Assembly (NCBI RefSeq): GCF_018607995.1
Contig: NZ_JABBAL010000019.1
Span: 86,756-150,755, forward strand
Reading direction: 5' to 3'
DNA: 64,000 nt
From: Planktotalea sp.
GTDB taxonomy: Bacteria; Pseudomonadota; Alphaproteobacteria; Rhodobacterales; Rhodobacteraceae
A program made the position numbers and the translations under genes. A model generated the notes under the pieces. The model worked only from the letters and a program-made list of their open reading frames with translations. It was not told the DNA's origin and ran no database searches. Below, one piece after another: positions 46,442-55,636 of this stretch. Within the stretch, counting starts at the first letter, position 1, and every line of letters starts with the position of its first letter.

Positions 46442-48862
46442 ATGCGCACCACTGCACAGGCAGTCGTCATCGGCGGCGGCGTTATTGGTTGCTCTATTTT
46501 ATACCATCTCACAAAACTTGGCTGGTCCGATGTTGTGCTTTTGGAGCGTGATGAATTGACGTCGGGCTCTACGTGGCACGCTGCTGCGAATATCCACGGG
46601 TTGCACGACAGTACCAACATCAGCCGCATTCAGCACTACACGATGAACCTATACAATGCGCTGGAAGAAGAGACAGGCCAGTCCTGCGGTGTGTTTCAAC
46701 CCGGTTCTCTCTATCTCGCGCAAACCGAAGAGCGCGTGCATCAATTGCGCCTACAAGCGGCCAAAGCCAAGCTCTACGGGATGAATTTCTACGAGATTTC
46801 CATCGAAGAGGCGAAAGAGCTGAATCCGATGGTGAACTATGACGGCATCAAATGCGTGATGTTTGAGCCAGATGGGGGAAATGTTGATCCGTCGGGCGTC
46901 ACGAATGCCTACGCACTTGGCGCACGTCAACGCGGTGCGGAAATCATACGCTTTACCCCCGTCATCGCGACTGAAGCACAAGCTGATGGCTCATGGATTG
47001 TCAAAACACCAAAAGGTGATATCCACACGCAATGGGTCGTCAATGCAGCAGGTCTATGGGCGCGCGAGGTCGCGGCGATGGCCGGTGTGACATTGCCTTT
47101 GCAACCAACAGAGCATCAGTATTTCGTGACTGAAAGCATCGCAGAGATTGAATCCTCCGATCGTCGCTTACCTTCGGTCTCTGATCGGGATGGTGAATAT
47201 TATCTGCGCCAAGAGGGGCAAGGCCTCCTCGTCGGTGCTTATGAGAAGGACATGAAATTCTGGGCGGAAGAGGGCACGCCGCTTGATTTTGCGCATGATC
47301 TGTTTCCCGATGATCTGGAGCGGATCGAGGATAACATGATGAACGCGATTGAGCGTGTGCCAGCCGTCGCGGAGGCAGGCATCAAACGCGTCATCAACGG
47401 CCCAATGATCTGGTCACCGGATTCAAACGTGCTCTTTGGACCTGTACCCGAGCTCGATAACTACTTCTGTTGCAACGGAATTATCCCTGGTTTCTCACAA
47501 TCCGGCGGTATGGGGCTGATGGCAGCGCAGTGGATCATTGAGGGCGAAACGCAATACGATATGTTTGGCTGGGACGTTGCGCGGTTCGATACATGGGCGG
47601 ACAAAGCCTTTACCAAAGCGCGAGTTGAGGACAGCTATGCGCACCGCTTCGCAATCCATTTCCCGAATGAAGAGCGCGCTGCAGGCCGTCCAGCCCGCAT
47701 GCGACCTGCTTATGTCAAACAAGCCGAACTCGGTGCCGTCTTTGGTCTCAACGCAGGGTGGGAACATCCGCTGTGGTTCGCTGATCATCAAGGTGCCAGC
47801 GACACCAATGGCTTTACCCGTCAAAACTGGTGGGGCCCTGTGGGTGAGGAATGCAAAATGCTGCGCGAGCAAGCGGGTATCATCGATATCTCGAATTTTG
47901 CGAAATACATCTGCAAAGGGCCGGGCGCATCCGATTGGCTTAACGCGATCTTTGCCAACAACATGCCTAAGGCGGTTGGCCGGTCATGCCTAACGCCCCT
48001 AATCGGTAAACGCGGTGGCATCGCAGGTGATTTTACGGTCACCAAACTGGCTGAGGATGAGTTCTGGATAATCGGCTCGGGCATGGCAGAGCGCTATCAC
48101 CAGCGTTTCTTCAAGCAAGTGCCGCTGCCGACAGGCACAACATTCGAGAGCCGCACGAATGAGATGTGCGGCTTCAACATCGCAGGCCCTAAGTCGCGCG
48201 ATATGTTGCAACGCCTGACCAATGCATCACTTGCGACGGACGATTTCCCCTTCATGCGTTCAAAGTGGGTCGAGCTTGCGGGCGTCACTGTCCTTGCCCT
48301 GCGTGTCAGCTTCACCGGCGATCTAGGCTGGGAACTCCATTGCGCTGAAGCAGATCAAGCACGGCTCTATGATGCATTGCTCAAAATCGGCAAAGACTTT
48401 AACGCGGGCCCAGTTGGTGGGCGCGCTTTGATGAGCTTGCGGGTTGAAAAAGGCTATGGGTCTTGGAGCCGCGAATACAGCCCCGAATACTTCCCGCAAG
48501 AAGTCGGGCTGGATCGCTTGTGCAAGATGGACAAGGAGTTCCTCAACAAAGATGCTGTCGCAAAGACCCTAGAAACCGAAGCGCGTGAACACATGGTGCT
48601 GCTGCGCTTGCATGAACAGGATGTCACAGCCTCAAATGCGGATGCAACGGGCGGTGAACCGATCTTCAAAGATGGCGTGGGCATTGGTCGCGTCACCTCT
48701 GGCACATATGGCTACACGGTTGGGATGAGCCTAGCGCTTGGCTTCGTCAAAAACGCACAAGCGGGTGACGTCGTCGAGGTTATGGTCCTTGGCGAACCGC
48801 ACCGCGCCACCATCCTAAACGAACCACCCTTTGATCCAAATGGCGAGCACCTACGGGCTTAA
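46442..48862 (+). CDS. Dimethylglycine/sarcosine dehydrogenase-like paralogue (DAO + GcvT)
   Basis: An 806-residue flavoprotein with the same domain order as its divergent neighbour: FAD-binding AVVIGGGVIGCSILYHL, SGSTWHAAANIHG with the FAD-linked His, middle oxidase domain, and a GcvT domain containing SFTGDLGWELHC. The two proteins share their N-terminal signatures but differ in much of the rest, so different methylated amines are likely substrates. They would act downstream of betaine demethylation in one-carbon flow to folate. Confidence 0.9.
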   Translation: MRTTAQAVVIGGGVIGCSILYHLTKLGWSDVVLLERDELTSGSTWHAAANIHGLHDSTNISRIQHYTMNLYNALEEETGQSCGVFQPGSLYLAQTEERVHQLRLQAAKAKLYGMNFYEISIEEAKELNPMVNYDGIKCVMFEPDGGNVDPSGVTNAYALGARQRGAEIIRFTPVIATEAQADGSWIVKTPKGDIHTQWVVNAAGLWAREVAAMAGVTLPLQPTEHQYFVTESIAEIESSDRRLPSVSDRDGEYYLRQEGQGLLVGAYEKDMKFWAEEGTPLDFAHDLFPDDLERIEDNMMNAIERVPAVAEAGIKRVINGPMIWSPDSNVLFGPVPELDNYFCCNGIIPGFSQSGGMGLMAAQWIIEGETQYDMFGWDVARFDTWADKAFTKARVEDSYAHRFAIHFPNEERAAGRPARMRPAYVKQAELGAVFGLNAGWEHPLWFADHQGASDTNGFTRQNWWGPVGEECKMLREQAGIIDISNFAKYICKGPGASDWLNAIFANNMPKAVGRSCLTPLIGKRGGIAGDFTVTKLAEDEFWIIGSGMAERYHQRFFKQVPLPTGTTFESRTNEMCGFNIAGPKSRDMLQRLTNASLATDDFPFMRSKWVELAGVTVLALRVSFTGDLGWELHCAEADQARLYDALLKIGKDFNAGPVGGRALMSLRVEKGYGSWSREYSPEYFPQEVGLDRLCKMDKEFLNKDAVAKTLETEAREHMVLLRLHEQDVTASNADATGGEPIFKDGVGIGRVTSGTYGYTVGMSLALGFVKNAQAGDVVEVMVLGEPHRATILNEPPFDPNGEHLRA

Positions 48863-48889
48863 ACTCGCTTGAGCCCTCCCCTTTTCCAT

Positions 48890-48950
48890 AAATATCCCGG
48901 GGGAGGTTTGGCTTTGCCAAGTCGGGGGCAGCGCCCCCCCCCCAAAAAAA
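48890..48950. repeat. Dispersed palindromic element, copy 2, with poly-C tract
   Basis: AAATATCCCGGGGG opens the element, as at 38537. GGGGGCAGCGCCCCC forms a stem, and a run of ten C (48934-48943) followed by seven A ends it, just past the stop of mmsB on the other strand. It may double as a terminator for the convergent genes. Confidence 0.55.
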
Positions 48951-48953
48951 CCT

Positions 48954-49826
48954 CTAAGGCCGCTCGCTTTGCTCAAACTTAGGCAGCATCGCGCTGAAAT
49001 CTTTACCAAGCCCATCCTCGTCCTCAACGAACTGCGCATAAAGTGCTTGCGCCATAGCCCCCATCGGGGTGTCTGCCTTTACAGCAATCGCCGCTTCTTG
49101 CGACAGGCGCAGATCTTTTAGCATCAATTCCGCAGCGAACCCAGGTTGATAGTCATTGTCCGCAGGTGAGGTCGGACCAACACCGGGGGCGGGACAATAG
49201 GCATTCATGCTCCAACTATACCCAGACGAAGTGCTCACAACGTCAAACATTTTCTGACGATCCAGCCCGAGCTTGTCGGCTAAAGCGAAGCTCTCACAGG
49301 TCGCAATCATCGTCGCGCCAAGGATCATGTTGTTGCAGATCTTTGCGGCCTGACCATTGCCCGAAGCACCACAGTGCACCGATTTTTGTCCCATAATTTC
49401 AAAGAGCGGCAGCACCTTTGTATAAGCCTCATCGGTACCGCCCACCATAAAGGTCAACGTGCCGCCAGAGGCGCCACCAATCCCGCCAGACACAGGCGCA
49501 TCAAGCGCCAAAACACCTGCCGATTCACATAGAACGGCCACATCACGCGCGCTTTCCACGTCGACGGTGGAGCAGTCTAGCAAAACCGCGCCAGCATGCA
49601 TCGCAGGGATCACTTCATCCGCGACAGAGCGTAGGATCGCACCATCGGGAAGCATCGTCACAACAACATCTGCACCAGTCGCGGCCTCGACGGCACTGGG
49701 CGCGGCAGTCACACCATTTGCGGTGGTTCCGGCGACATCAAAACTGCGCACGTTATGGCCTGCTGTGGCAAGATTAGCTGCCATGGGGGCACCCATATTC
49801 CCAAGTCCGATAAATCCGATCTGCAT
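48954..49826 (-). CDS. mmsB: 3-hydroxyisobutyrate dehydrogenase
   Basis: The 290 codons from ATG 49826 form a complete HIBADH: NAD site IGFIGLGNMGAPMA, catalytic-region DAPVSGGIGGASGG, and the Lys/Asn motif NGQAAKICNNMI. It oxidises 3-hydroxyisobutyrate to methylmalonate semialdehyde in valine breakdown. The reading frame is open without a stop from the upstream hydrolase gene, but CAGGAGAG lies seven bases before the ATG, so independent translation remains likely. Confidence 0.93.
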   Translation of the reverse strand: MQIGFIGLGNMGAPMAANLATAGHNVRSFDVAGTTANGVTAAPSAVEAATGADVVVTMLPDGAILRSVADEVIPAMHAGAVLLDCSTVDVESARDVAVLCESAGVLALDAPVSGGIGGASGGTLTFMVGGTDEAYTKVLPLFEIMGQKSVHCGASGNGQAAKICNNMILGATMIATCESFALADKLGLDRQKMFDVVSTSSGYSWSMNAYCPAPGVGPTSPADNDYQPGFAAELMLKDLRLSQEAAIAVKADTPMGAMAQALYAQFVEDEDGLGKDFSAMLPKFEQSERP

Positions 49827-50870
49827 GGCCGTGCTCTCCTGTTCAAATGTCAGCTTGTCTTTGCCCAAAGGGCGCAGCATGAAAGAGACATCAACGGGCG
49901 GCACTTTGTCCAGTGCATGTTTCCATTTGGGACTGCGATCCTTGTCGATAATCGCGGCGCGAATGCCTTCTAAGAAATCGCCATGCTCCATTGCGCGGGC
50001 GGTGTAGCGATACTCCAACTCCAATGCGCGTTCCAAATCCTGCATGCCGCGCAGACGGTGAATCATTTCGACCGCACTGGCCATGGATAGGGGCGAATTT
50101 CGTGTAATTTTTTTCAGGGATTGCACTGCAAAATCAGAGGTATCCGTGCGTAAGTTCATGCAGATATCACCAAGGCTTTCCCCGCAGAAATGGCGAGAAA
50201 TGCTCTCTAGGTGCGCGCTGATATTGGCCTCTGGCGGAGCGGTGTAAAAAGTCTTAGCCGCCTCGATATCACCGCTTTGCATAAGTTCGGCCTTAAGCGC
50301 GTCCCATGACTTAGCTTGCACGAAATGATCTGCAAAGCCCGTCAAGATCGCATCCCCAGCCGACATGCGCGCGCAAGTCAGTCCGAAGTATTCCCCAAGC
50401 CGCGCAGGTGCATGGGCCAACAACATCGAACCACCCACATCGGGAATCAGCCCAATCCCGCATTCAGGCATCGCGATCTGACTGCTTTCGCACACGATGC
50501 GGTCTGAGGCATGACAACCAATGCCAACGCCACCACCCATCGTGAAGCCCTGCAAGAAGGTCACAATCGGCTTGGCATAGTTAGCGATCCGTGCGTTCAA
50601 ACGGTATTCATCGCGCCAAAACCCTTGCCCATAGGCGAAATCTCCAGCGCGGCCCGTGCTGTAGAGATCTGCGATATCCCCACCAGCACAGAATGCTTTT
50701 TCACCAACCGCATCGATCACAATCAACTTAACCGCGTCGGCGTATGCCCATGTGCTAAGGGCTTCATTAATCGCACGCACCATATCATAAGTCAGCGCAT
50801 TCAAAGCAGACGGCCGGTTCAATGTGATGTGACCTGCTTGGCCTGCGGCGCGGATCAAAATGTCGCTCAT
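49827..50870 (-). CDS. Enoyl-CoA hydratase / 3-hydroxyisobutyryl-CoA hydrolase, running in frame into mmsB
   Basis: About 342 residues of a crotonase-fold protein: HITLNRPSALNAL, CAGGDIADL, FTMGGGVGIG with the oxyanion hole, PECGIGLIPDVGGS with the catalytic Glu of HIBCH-type enzymes. It should end at LTF; there the sequence reads TTTGAACAGGAG, and one extra T would create TTT TGA. As given there is no stop, so a 638-residue hydrolase-dehydrogenase fusion is predicted. In valine catabolism it acts directly before MmsB. Confidence 0.88.
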
Positions 50871-51023
50871 AGTGTTAACTCTTTTCGGGATAGGTTGATT
50901 GTTTTTCATTCATTTGGCGGCCTATGGGCAACACATTTGATGCAAACGGGGGATAGTGTGGGGTGGCATTGTTATATTTCGCGGCGAATCGCTAATATAC
51001 TCACCAACTTTGGGGTGATTATC

Positions 51024-51992
51024 ATGGAGCGCAGTGTCACGCGCATTACAGTAGCTGCGGCAACGCGGCAAAGGCCACGCATGTTGGCGGATCTGTTGCA
51101 ATCCTTGCAAAGCTTGGATGTACCGCAGGGTGCGGAGCTGTCGTTTGTCTTTGTCGAAAACGATTCTGTTTTGACGATCACCGATTTGGTTGAAGACTTT
51201 CACAAACGTACAGGTTGGCCTGCGCGCGCAGTTCTTGAGACGCGGCCAGGCATTTCTTATGCGCGTAATGCTGCTATTGAAGCGGCACTTGAGGGCGGGT
51301 CTGATTGGCTCGCTTTTGTGGATGATGACGAACAAGTGCGCCATGATTGGTTGCGCCAGCTTTTGGCCGGTGCGAAAGACGCCAGTGCGCAGCTTGCAGG
51401 CGGGCCAGTAGTGCCCGTTGCGCCCGCTATGGGCTGTTCTGATGATGAAACTGACGTGCTCGCGTATTATGTGCGTGCGGCCAAGGTCAGCAATGCGCGT
51501 AAATTGGGCGCGATGACTGTGGGGCGCCGGTTTGATTTGGCAACGAACAATTGGCTTGCCGATCTGGCTGCAATTGATGCGTCTGGGTTGCGCTTTGACC
51601 CTGATTTCGGATTGAGCGGGGGCGGAGACACTGACTTTTCTCGGAGAGCGCACAAAGCTGGTCTGACGCTGGCTTGGGTGCCGCAGGCGATTGTGACCGA
51701 AGAAGTCGCAACCGCAAGGTTGAGCAAAGCCTATATCGTCGAGCGCGCGCGTGCGCAGACGATTGCCAAATATCAAATGGCCAAAGTCGAACGCCCTAGA
51801 ATGGCAATAATAACGGCTATCTCGCAGGTGGTCTCCAAAGGGCTTTCGGGCGCGTTTTGTGTCGCGACGTGGCCAGTTTTTGGACGGTATAGCTATCATC
51901 GTGGATTTAGATCTCTGGGAATTGCGCAAGGATTTTTGGCAGGGCTTCGCGGTGAGAACCAAGCGTTCTACACACAAGTGACGGGCGACTGA
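51024..51992 (+). CDS. Family 2 glycosyltransferase
   Basis: A 322-residue GT-A fold protein: RITVAAATRQRPRML near the start, the metal-binding DDD in LAFVDDDEQV, RPGISYARNAAIEAA, and a C-terminal hydrophobic segment. Family 2 enzymes use nucleotide sugars to build polysaccharide or lipopolysaccharide. ATG 51024 is chosen with GGGGTG upstream; the open frame before it is the antisense of the hydrolase gene. It stands apart from other polysaccharide genes. Confidence 0.82.
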   Translation: MERSVTRITVAAATRQRPRMLADLLQSLQSLDVPQGAELSFVFVENDSVLTITDLVEDFHKRTGWPARAVLETRPGISYARNAAIEAALEGGSDWLAFVDDDEQVRHDWLRQLLAGAKDASAQLAGGPVVPVAPAMGCSDDETDVLAYYVRAAKVSNARKLGAMTVGRRFDLATNNWLADLAAIDASGLRFDPDFGLSGGGDTDFSRRAHKAGLTLAWVPQAIVTEEVATARLSKAYIVERARAQTIAKYQMAKVERPRMAIITAISQVVSKGLSGAFCVATWPVFGRYSYHRGFRSLGIAQGFLAGLRGENQAFYTQVTGD

Positions 51993-52019
51993 CGCTTTAA
52001 GATTGCTTGCTAAAGTATT

Positions 52020-52050
52020 GAAAAAAAACGCGTAATTTTAGTAATTACGC
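52020..52050 (-). terminator. Intrinsic terminator after mmsA
   Basis: On the minus strand CGCGTAATT and AATTACGCG form a nine-pair stem with a short loop, followed by eight T. It lies just downstream of the mmsA stop at 52064. Confidence 0.88.
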
Positions 52051-52063
52051 GCCTTCGTTGTGT

Positions 52064-53563
52064 TTAGTCCATCGCTTTGAAGTTGAACTCACCGCCTTGC
52101 TTGATGCCTGATGGCCAGCGCGCGGTCACGGTCTTCGTGCGCGTATAAAATTTGAACGCATCAGGACCGTGCTGGTTCAAGTCACCAAAGACTGATTTCT
52201 TCCAGCCACCAAACGTGTGATAGGCAAGTGGCACAGGGATTGGCACGTTGATGCCGATCATGCCTACATTCACACGGGACGCGAAATCGCGCGCAGCGTC
52301 GCCATCACGGGTGAAGATCGCGGTGCCGTTGCCGTACTCATGATCCATCGCCAGCTTGAGCGCTTCCTCATAGGAACCCGCACGCACAGTCGACAGAACC
52401 GGGCCGAAGATCTCGTATTTGTAGATGTCCATCTCGGGCGTGACGTTGTCAAAGAGGTGCGGACCAACGAAGAAGCCGTCCTCATATCCCTGAAGGCTGA
52501 AATCACGACCGTCGACGACCAATGTCGCGCCTTGATCAACGCCAGTTTGCACAAGGCGCTCAATATTGGCTTTAGCCTTCGAGGTGACGACAGGGCCGTA
52601 ATCCACGTCGTTGCCGGAGGTATATGGACCGACTTTCAGTTTTTCGATCTTTGGCACAAGCGCCTCGATCAAACGATCTGCGGTGTCTTCGCCAACAGGC
52701 ACAGCCACGGAAATCGCCATGCAACGCTCGCCAGCAGCACCGTAACCCGCGCCAACGAGGGCGTCGGCAGCTTGTTCCATATCCGCGTCGGGCATGATAA
52801 TCATGTGGTTTTTCGCACCGCCAAAGCACTGTACGCGCTTGCCGTTGGCACAACCGGTCGCATAGATATATTCTGCGATGGGGGTCGAACCGACAAAGCC
52901 AACAGACTGTATTACATCATCATGCAGAATCGCGTCGACAGCTTCTTTATCGCCATTCACGACTTGGATGATACCTTCTGGCAGGCCTGCTTCTTCAAGC
53001 AATTCTGCAAGCATCAAAGGTACGGACGGATCACGCTCTGAAGGCTTTAGAATAAACGCATTACCGCAAGCAATCGCAGGTGCGAACATCCACATTGGGA
53101 TCATGGCAGGGAAGTTAAAGGGAGTAATTCCTGCTGTGACACCAAGGGCTTGGCGCATGGAGTACATATCGATGCCAGGGCCCGCCGCGTCTGTGTAGTC
53201 GCCTTTCAGCAATTCAGGAGCACCGATGCAATACTCCACCACTTCAAGACCACGCTGCACGTCGCCTTTCGCGTCTGGAATGGTTTTGCCATGCTCACGG
53301 CTTAGCGCTTCTGCAAGCTTTTCCATGTCACGGTTCAAAAGTCCGACAAAGGCCATCAGAACACGTGCGCGCCGCTGTGGGTTGGTTGCGGCCCATCCCA
53401 CTTGTGCTTCAGCGGCGATTGCCACGGCCTTGGCCATTTCTTCACCATTGGCGAGCGGCACCTTGGCCTGCACTTCGCCAGTCGCGGGGTTGTAGACGTC
53501 TGCAAAACGGCCCGATGTGCCTTTGACGTGCGCGCCGCCAATATAATGCGTGAGTTCTTGCAT
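52064..53563 (-). CDS. mmsA: Methylmalonate-semialdehyde dehydrogenase (CoA-acylating)
   Basis: A 499-residue aldehyde dehydrogenase of the MmsA type. It starts MQELTHYIGGAHVKGTSG, carries GITPFNFPAMIPMW, VGFVGSTPIAEYIY, and the catalytic Cys in GAAGERCMAISVAVP. It converts methylmalonate semialdehyde to propionyl-CoA in valine and myo-inositol breakdown. ATG 53563 follows a purine-rich GAAACAGGAG site. A LysR gene diverges from it across a marked inverted repeat. Confidence 0.95.
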   Translation of the reverse strand: MQELTHYIGGAHVKGTSGRFADVYNPATGEVQAKVPLANGEEMAKAVAIAAEAQVGWAATNPQRRARVLMAFVGLLNRDMEKLAEALSREHGKTIPDAKGDVQRGLEVVEYCIGAPELLKGDYTDAAGPGIDMYSMRQALGVTAGITPFNFPAMIPMWMFAPAIACGNAFILKPSERDPSVPLMLAELLEEAGLPEGIIQVVNGDKEAVDAILHDDVIQSVGFVGSTPIAEYIYATGCANGKRVQCFGGAKNHMIIMPDADMEQAADALVGAGYGAAGERCMAISVAVPVGEDTADRLIEALVPKIEKLKVGPYTSGNDVDYGPVVTSKAKANIERLVQTGVDQGATLVVDGRDFSLQGYEDGFFVGPHLFDNVTPEMDIYKYEIFGPVLSTVRAGSYEEALKLAMDHEYGNGTAIFTRDGDAARDFASRVNVGMIGINVPIPVPLAYHTFGGWKKSVFGDLNQHGPDAFKFYTRTKTVTARWPSGIKQGGEFNFKAMD

Positions 53564-53598
53564 GGGTTTTCTCCTGTTTCGTTGACATAACTTTAATC

Positions 53599-53654
53599 TT
53601 GCAAAAATGCCTTTAAAAGATGCAAATGACCCAAAGTGTTTTGCATTTTTGCAA
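53599..53654. promoter_or_regulatory. Operator-like inverted repeat between mmsA and its LysR gene
   Basis: TTGCAAAAATGC (53599-53610) and its exact complement GCATTTTTGCAA (53643-53654) are centred 44 bases apart, about four helical turns. A half-site ATGCAA (53620-53625) lies between. This suits a LysR tetramer that bends the shared promoter. Confidence 0.7.
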
Positions 53655-53664
53655 AGGGTCTGAT

Positions 53665-54570
53665 GTGGCGCAAAATTGGGACGATCTTCGGATATTTTTG
53701 GCGGTGGCGCGTGGGCAAAGCCTTTCGGCAGCAGGTAAAAGGTTGCGTATTGATCCTGCGACAGTGGGACGCCGCGTGGCGCGCTTAGAACAGCGAATGG
53801 GCACGCCGCTGTTTGCAAAGTCACCGCTTGGCTATGAGTTGAGCGCGGCGGGTGCGCGTTTGCTGCCCCTGGCGGAGCATGCGGAACAGGCGATGGGGGC
53901 GGCAGGCGAGCTGTTGGGGACCTCAAATACCCACGGAAACGAACTTAACGGGAGCATTCGTATTGGTGCGCCCGATGGCTGTGCCAACTTTTTATTGCCG
54001 CAAGTCTGCGCGCGCATTGTGCAAGATCATCCTGATCTGGATGTGCAAATCGTGGCCTTGCCACGGGTTGTGAACCTCTCCAAACGCGAAGTGGATATGG
54101 CGATCACGGTCAGTGCGCCCACGGCGGGTCGCCTTACAGTGCAAAAACTGAGTGACTATAAACTGCATCTGGCCGCAGCACCGCAGTATTTGCAACAAGC
54201 TGTTCTATTGCGATCCAAAGAGGATCTGCACCAGCACCGCATCATTGGCTATGTGCCTGATATGATTTTTGATAAGGAATTGGACTACTTAGGTGCCCTT
54301 GGGGTCGAGCGTGTGCCCCTTGCTTCAAATTCGGTCTCTGTGCAATTCAACGCCATTCGCCAAGGTGCGGGCCTTGGTATTGTGCATGATTTTGCCCTAC
54401 CAAGCGCGCCCGAATTGCAGCGTGTTCTAACTGATGAGATCAGCCTGACGCGTAGCTTTTATCTTGTGCGTCATAGTTCGGATCGACGTTTGCAGCGGCT
54501 TAACCGTTTTGCACAGGCGCTGGTGGCGGGCTTGCGCAGCGAAATTTCGCGTCTCGAAGCACAACCTTGA
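53665..54570 (+). CDS. LysR-family regulator, probably of mmsA
   Basis: A 301-residue LysR protein: helix-turn-helix DDLRIFLAVARGQSLSAAGK, RRVARLEQRMGTPLF, then the substrate-binding domain. The GTG at 53665 is preferred because AAAGGG lies just upstream and the protein then has the normal N-terminus; an ATG at 53626 lies inside the putative operator. It diverges from mmsA, so control of valine catabolism by a pathway intermediate is likely. Confidence 0.88.
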   Translation: MAQNWDDLRIFLAVARGQSLSAAGKRLRIDPATVGRRVARLEQRMGTPLFAKSPLGYELSAAGARLLPLAEHAEQAMGAAGELLGTSNTHGNELNGSIRIGAPDGCANFLLPQVCARIVQDHPDLDVQIVALPRVVNLSKREVDMAITVSAPTAGRLTVQKLSDYKLHLAAAPQYLQQAVLLRSKEDLHQHRIIGYVPDMIFDKELDYLGALGVERVPLASNSVSVQFNAIRQGAGLGIVHDFALPSAPELQRVLTDEISLTRSFYLVRHSSDRRLQRLNRFAQALVAGLRSEISRLEAQP

Positions 54571-54630
54571 CAGGAAAGCCGATTGCGGAAATTCTGGCTA
54601 TAACGCAATAAAATGACCGGAGACGTGAAT

Positions 54631-55065
54631 ATGTTGGTTCAGCAAATCCTAAATTCAAAGGCAAACGGGGCGGTCGTCACAGTAAAACCCGGTTCATTGG
54701 TCAGGAATGCTGCGCAAATTCTAGCTGAAAAGCGGATAGGTACAGTGGTTGTGTCATCTTCTGGCGACACTGCTGAAGGAATTTTGTCTGAGCGAGACAT
54801 TGTACGCGAACTGGCGGCGCACGGGGCAGGGTGCTTGGCGAAAAAGGTCGATGACTATATGACCTCTAAGCTGGTGACATGCACACGTTCCGACGCGGCT
54901 GATAGTGTGTTGCACCGCATGACTGAGGGGCGTTTTCGCCATATGCCGGTTGTTGAGGATGGCCAGTTGATCGGTCTGATCACGCTTGGCGACGTTGTCA
55001 AAGCGCGCCTGAGCGAGTTGTCGATGGAAAAAGATGCGCTGCAAGGGATGATAATGGGGCATTAA
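54631..55065 (+). CDS. Two-CBS-domain protein
   Basis: A 144-residue protein made of two CBS modules: VVTVKPGSLVRNAAQILAEK ... GILSERDIVREL and VDDYMTSKLVTCTRSD ... MPVVEDGQLIGLITLGDVVKARL. CBS pairs bind adenine nucleotides and act as energy sensors; here no effector domain is attached. The ATG at 54631 follows GGAGA and gives the usual start; an earlier ATG lies at 54613. Confidence 0.88.
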   Translation: MLVQQILNSKANGAVVTVKPGSLVRNAAQILAEKRIGTVVVSSSGDTAEGILSERDIVRELAAHGAGCLAKKVDDYMTSKLVTCTRSDAADSVLHRMTEGRFRHMPVVEDGQLIGLITLGDVVKARLSELSMEKDALQGMIMGH

Positions 55066-55144
55066 TTACCGCTATCATGCGCTTCTGCCTTGCGTCTTTT
55101 TGCGCAATATTGTTGCGTGCACCTAGAATTAAAGGAGCGCGTCG

Positions 55145-55636
55145 ATGCGAACAGGTCTGTACCCCGGCACATTTGATCCGGTCACTTTGGGTCATATTGA
55201 TATCATTCGCCGCGCCTGTGCGCTGGTTGATAAACTGGTCATCAGTGTTGCAATTAACCGTGACAAAGGCCCTTTATTTTCCCTCGAAGAGCGCGTCGAG
55301 ATGATCGAGCGCACATGTGCCGAGCTAAGCGCCCAGACGGGCACAGAAATTGTTGTGCATCCATTTGAGAACTTGCTGATCGATTGCGCGCGTGACGTAG
55401 GTGCGCAAATCATCTTGCGTGGTTTGCGTGCAGTGGCTGATTTCGAATATGAATATCAAATGGTTGGTATGAACCGTGTGCTGGATGACAGTATTGAGAC
55501 GGTTTTTTTGATGGCCGATGCGCAGCATCAAGCGATTGCGTCAAAGCTCGTCAAGGAGATTGCGCGCCTTGGCGGCGATGTCACCTCGTTCGTGACGCCA
55601 GATGTGAACGCTGCGTTGAAAGAGCGCTTGGGTTAA
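55145..55636 (+). CDS. coaD: Phosphopantetheine adenylyltransferase
   Basis: A 163-residue CoaD with the nucleotidyltransferase motif GTFDPVTLGHIDII near residue 10, ILRGLRAVADFEYEYQM and the C-terminal VTSFVTPDVNAAL. It makes dephospho-CoA from 4'-phosphopantetheine and ATP. The stop overlaps the convergent tpiA stop by four bases. Confidence 0.97.
   Translation: MRTGLYPGTFDPVTLGHIDIIRRACALVDKLVISVAINRDKGPLFSLEERVEMIERTCAELSAQTGTEIVVHPFENLLIDCARDVGAQIILRGLRAVADFEYEYQMVGMNRVLDDSIETVFLMADAQHQAIASKLVKEIARLGGDVTSFVTPDVNAALKERLG

Noticed and set aside
50511..51023. N-terminal extension of the glycosyltransferase by 171 codons
   Set aside because: This stretch is the antisense of the hydrolase gene; the normal GT2 start and a ribosome site lie at 51024.
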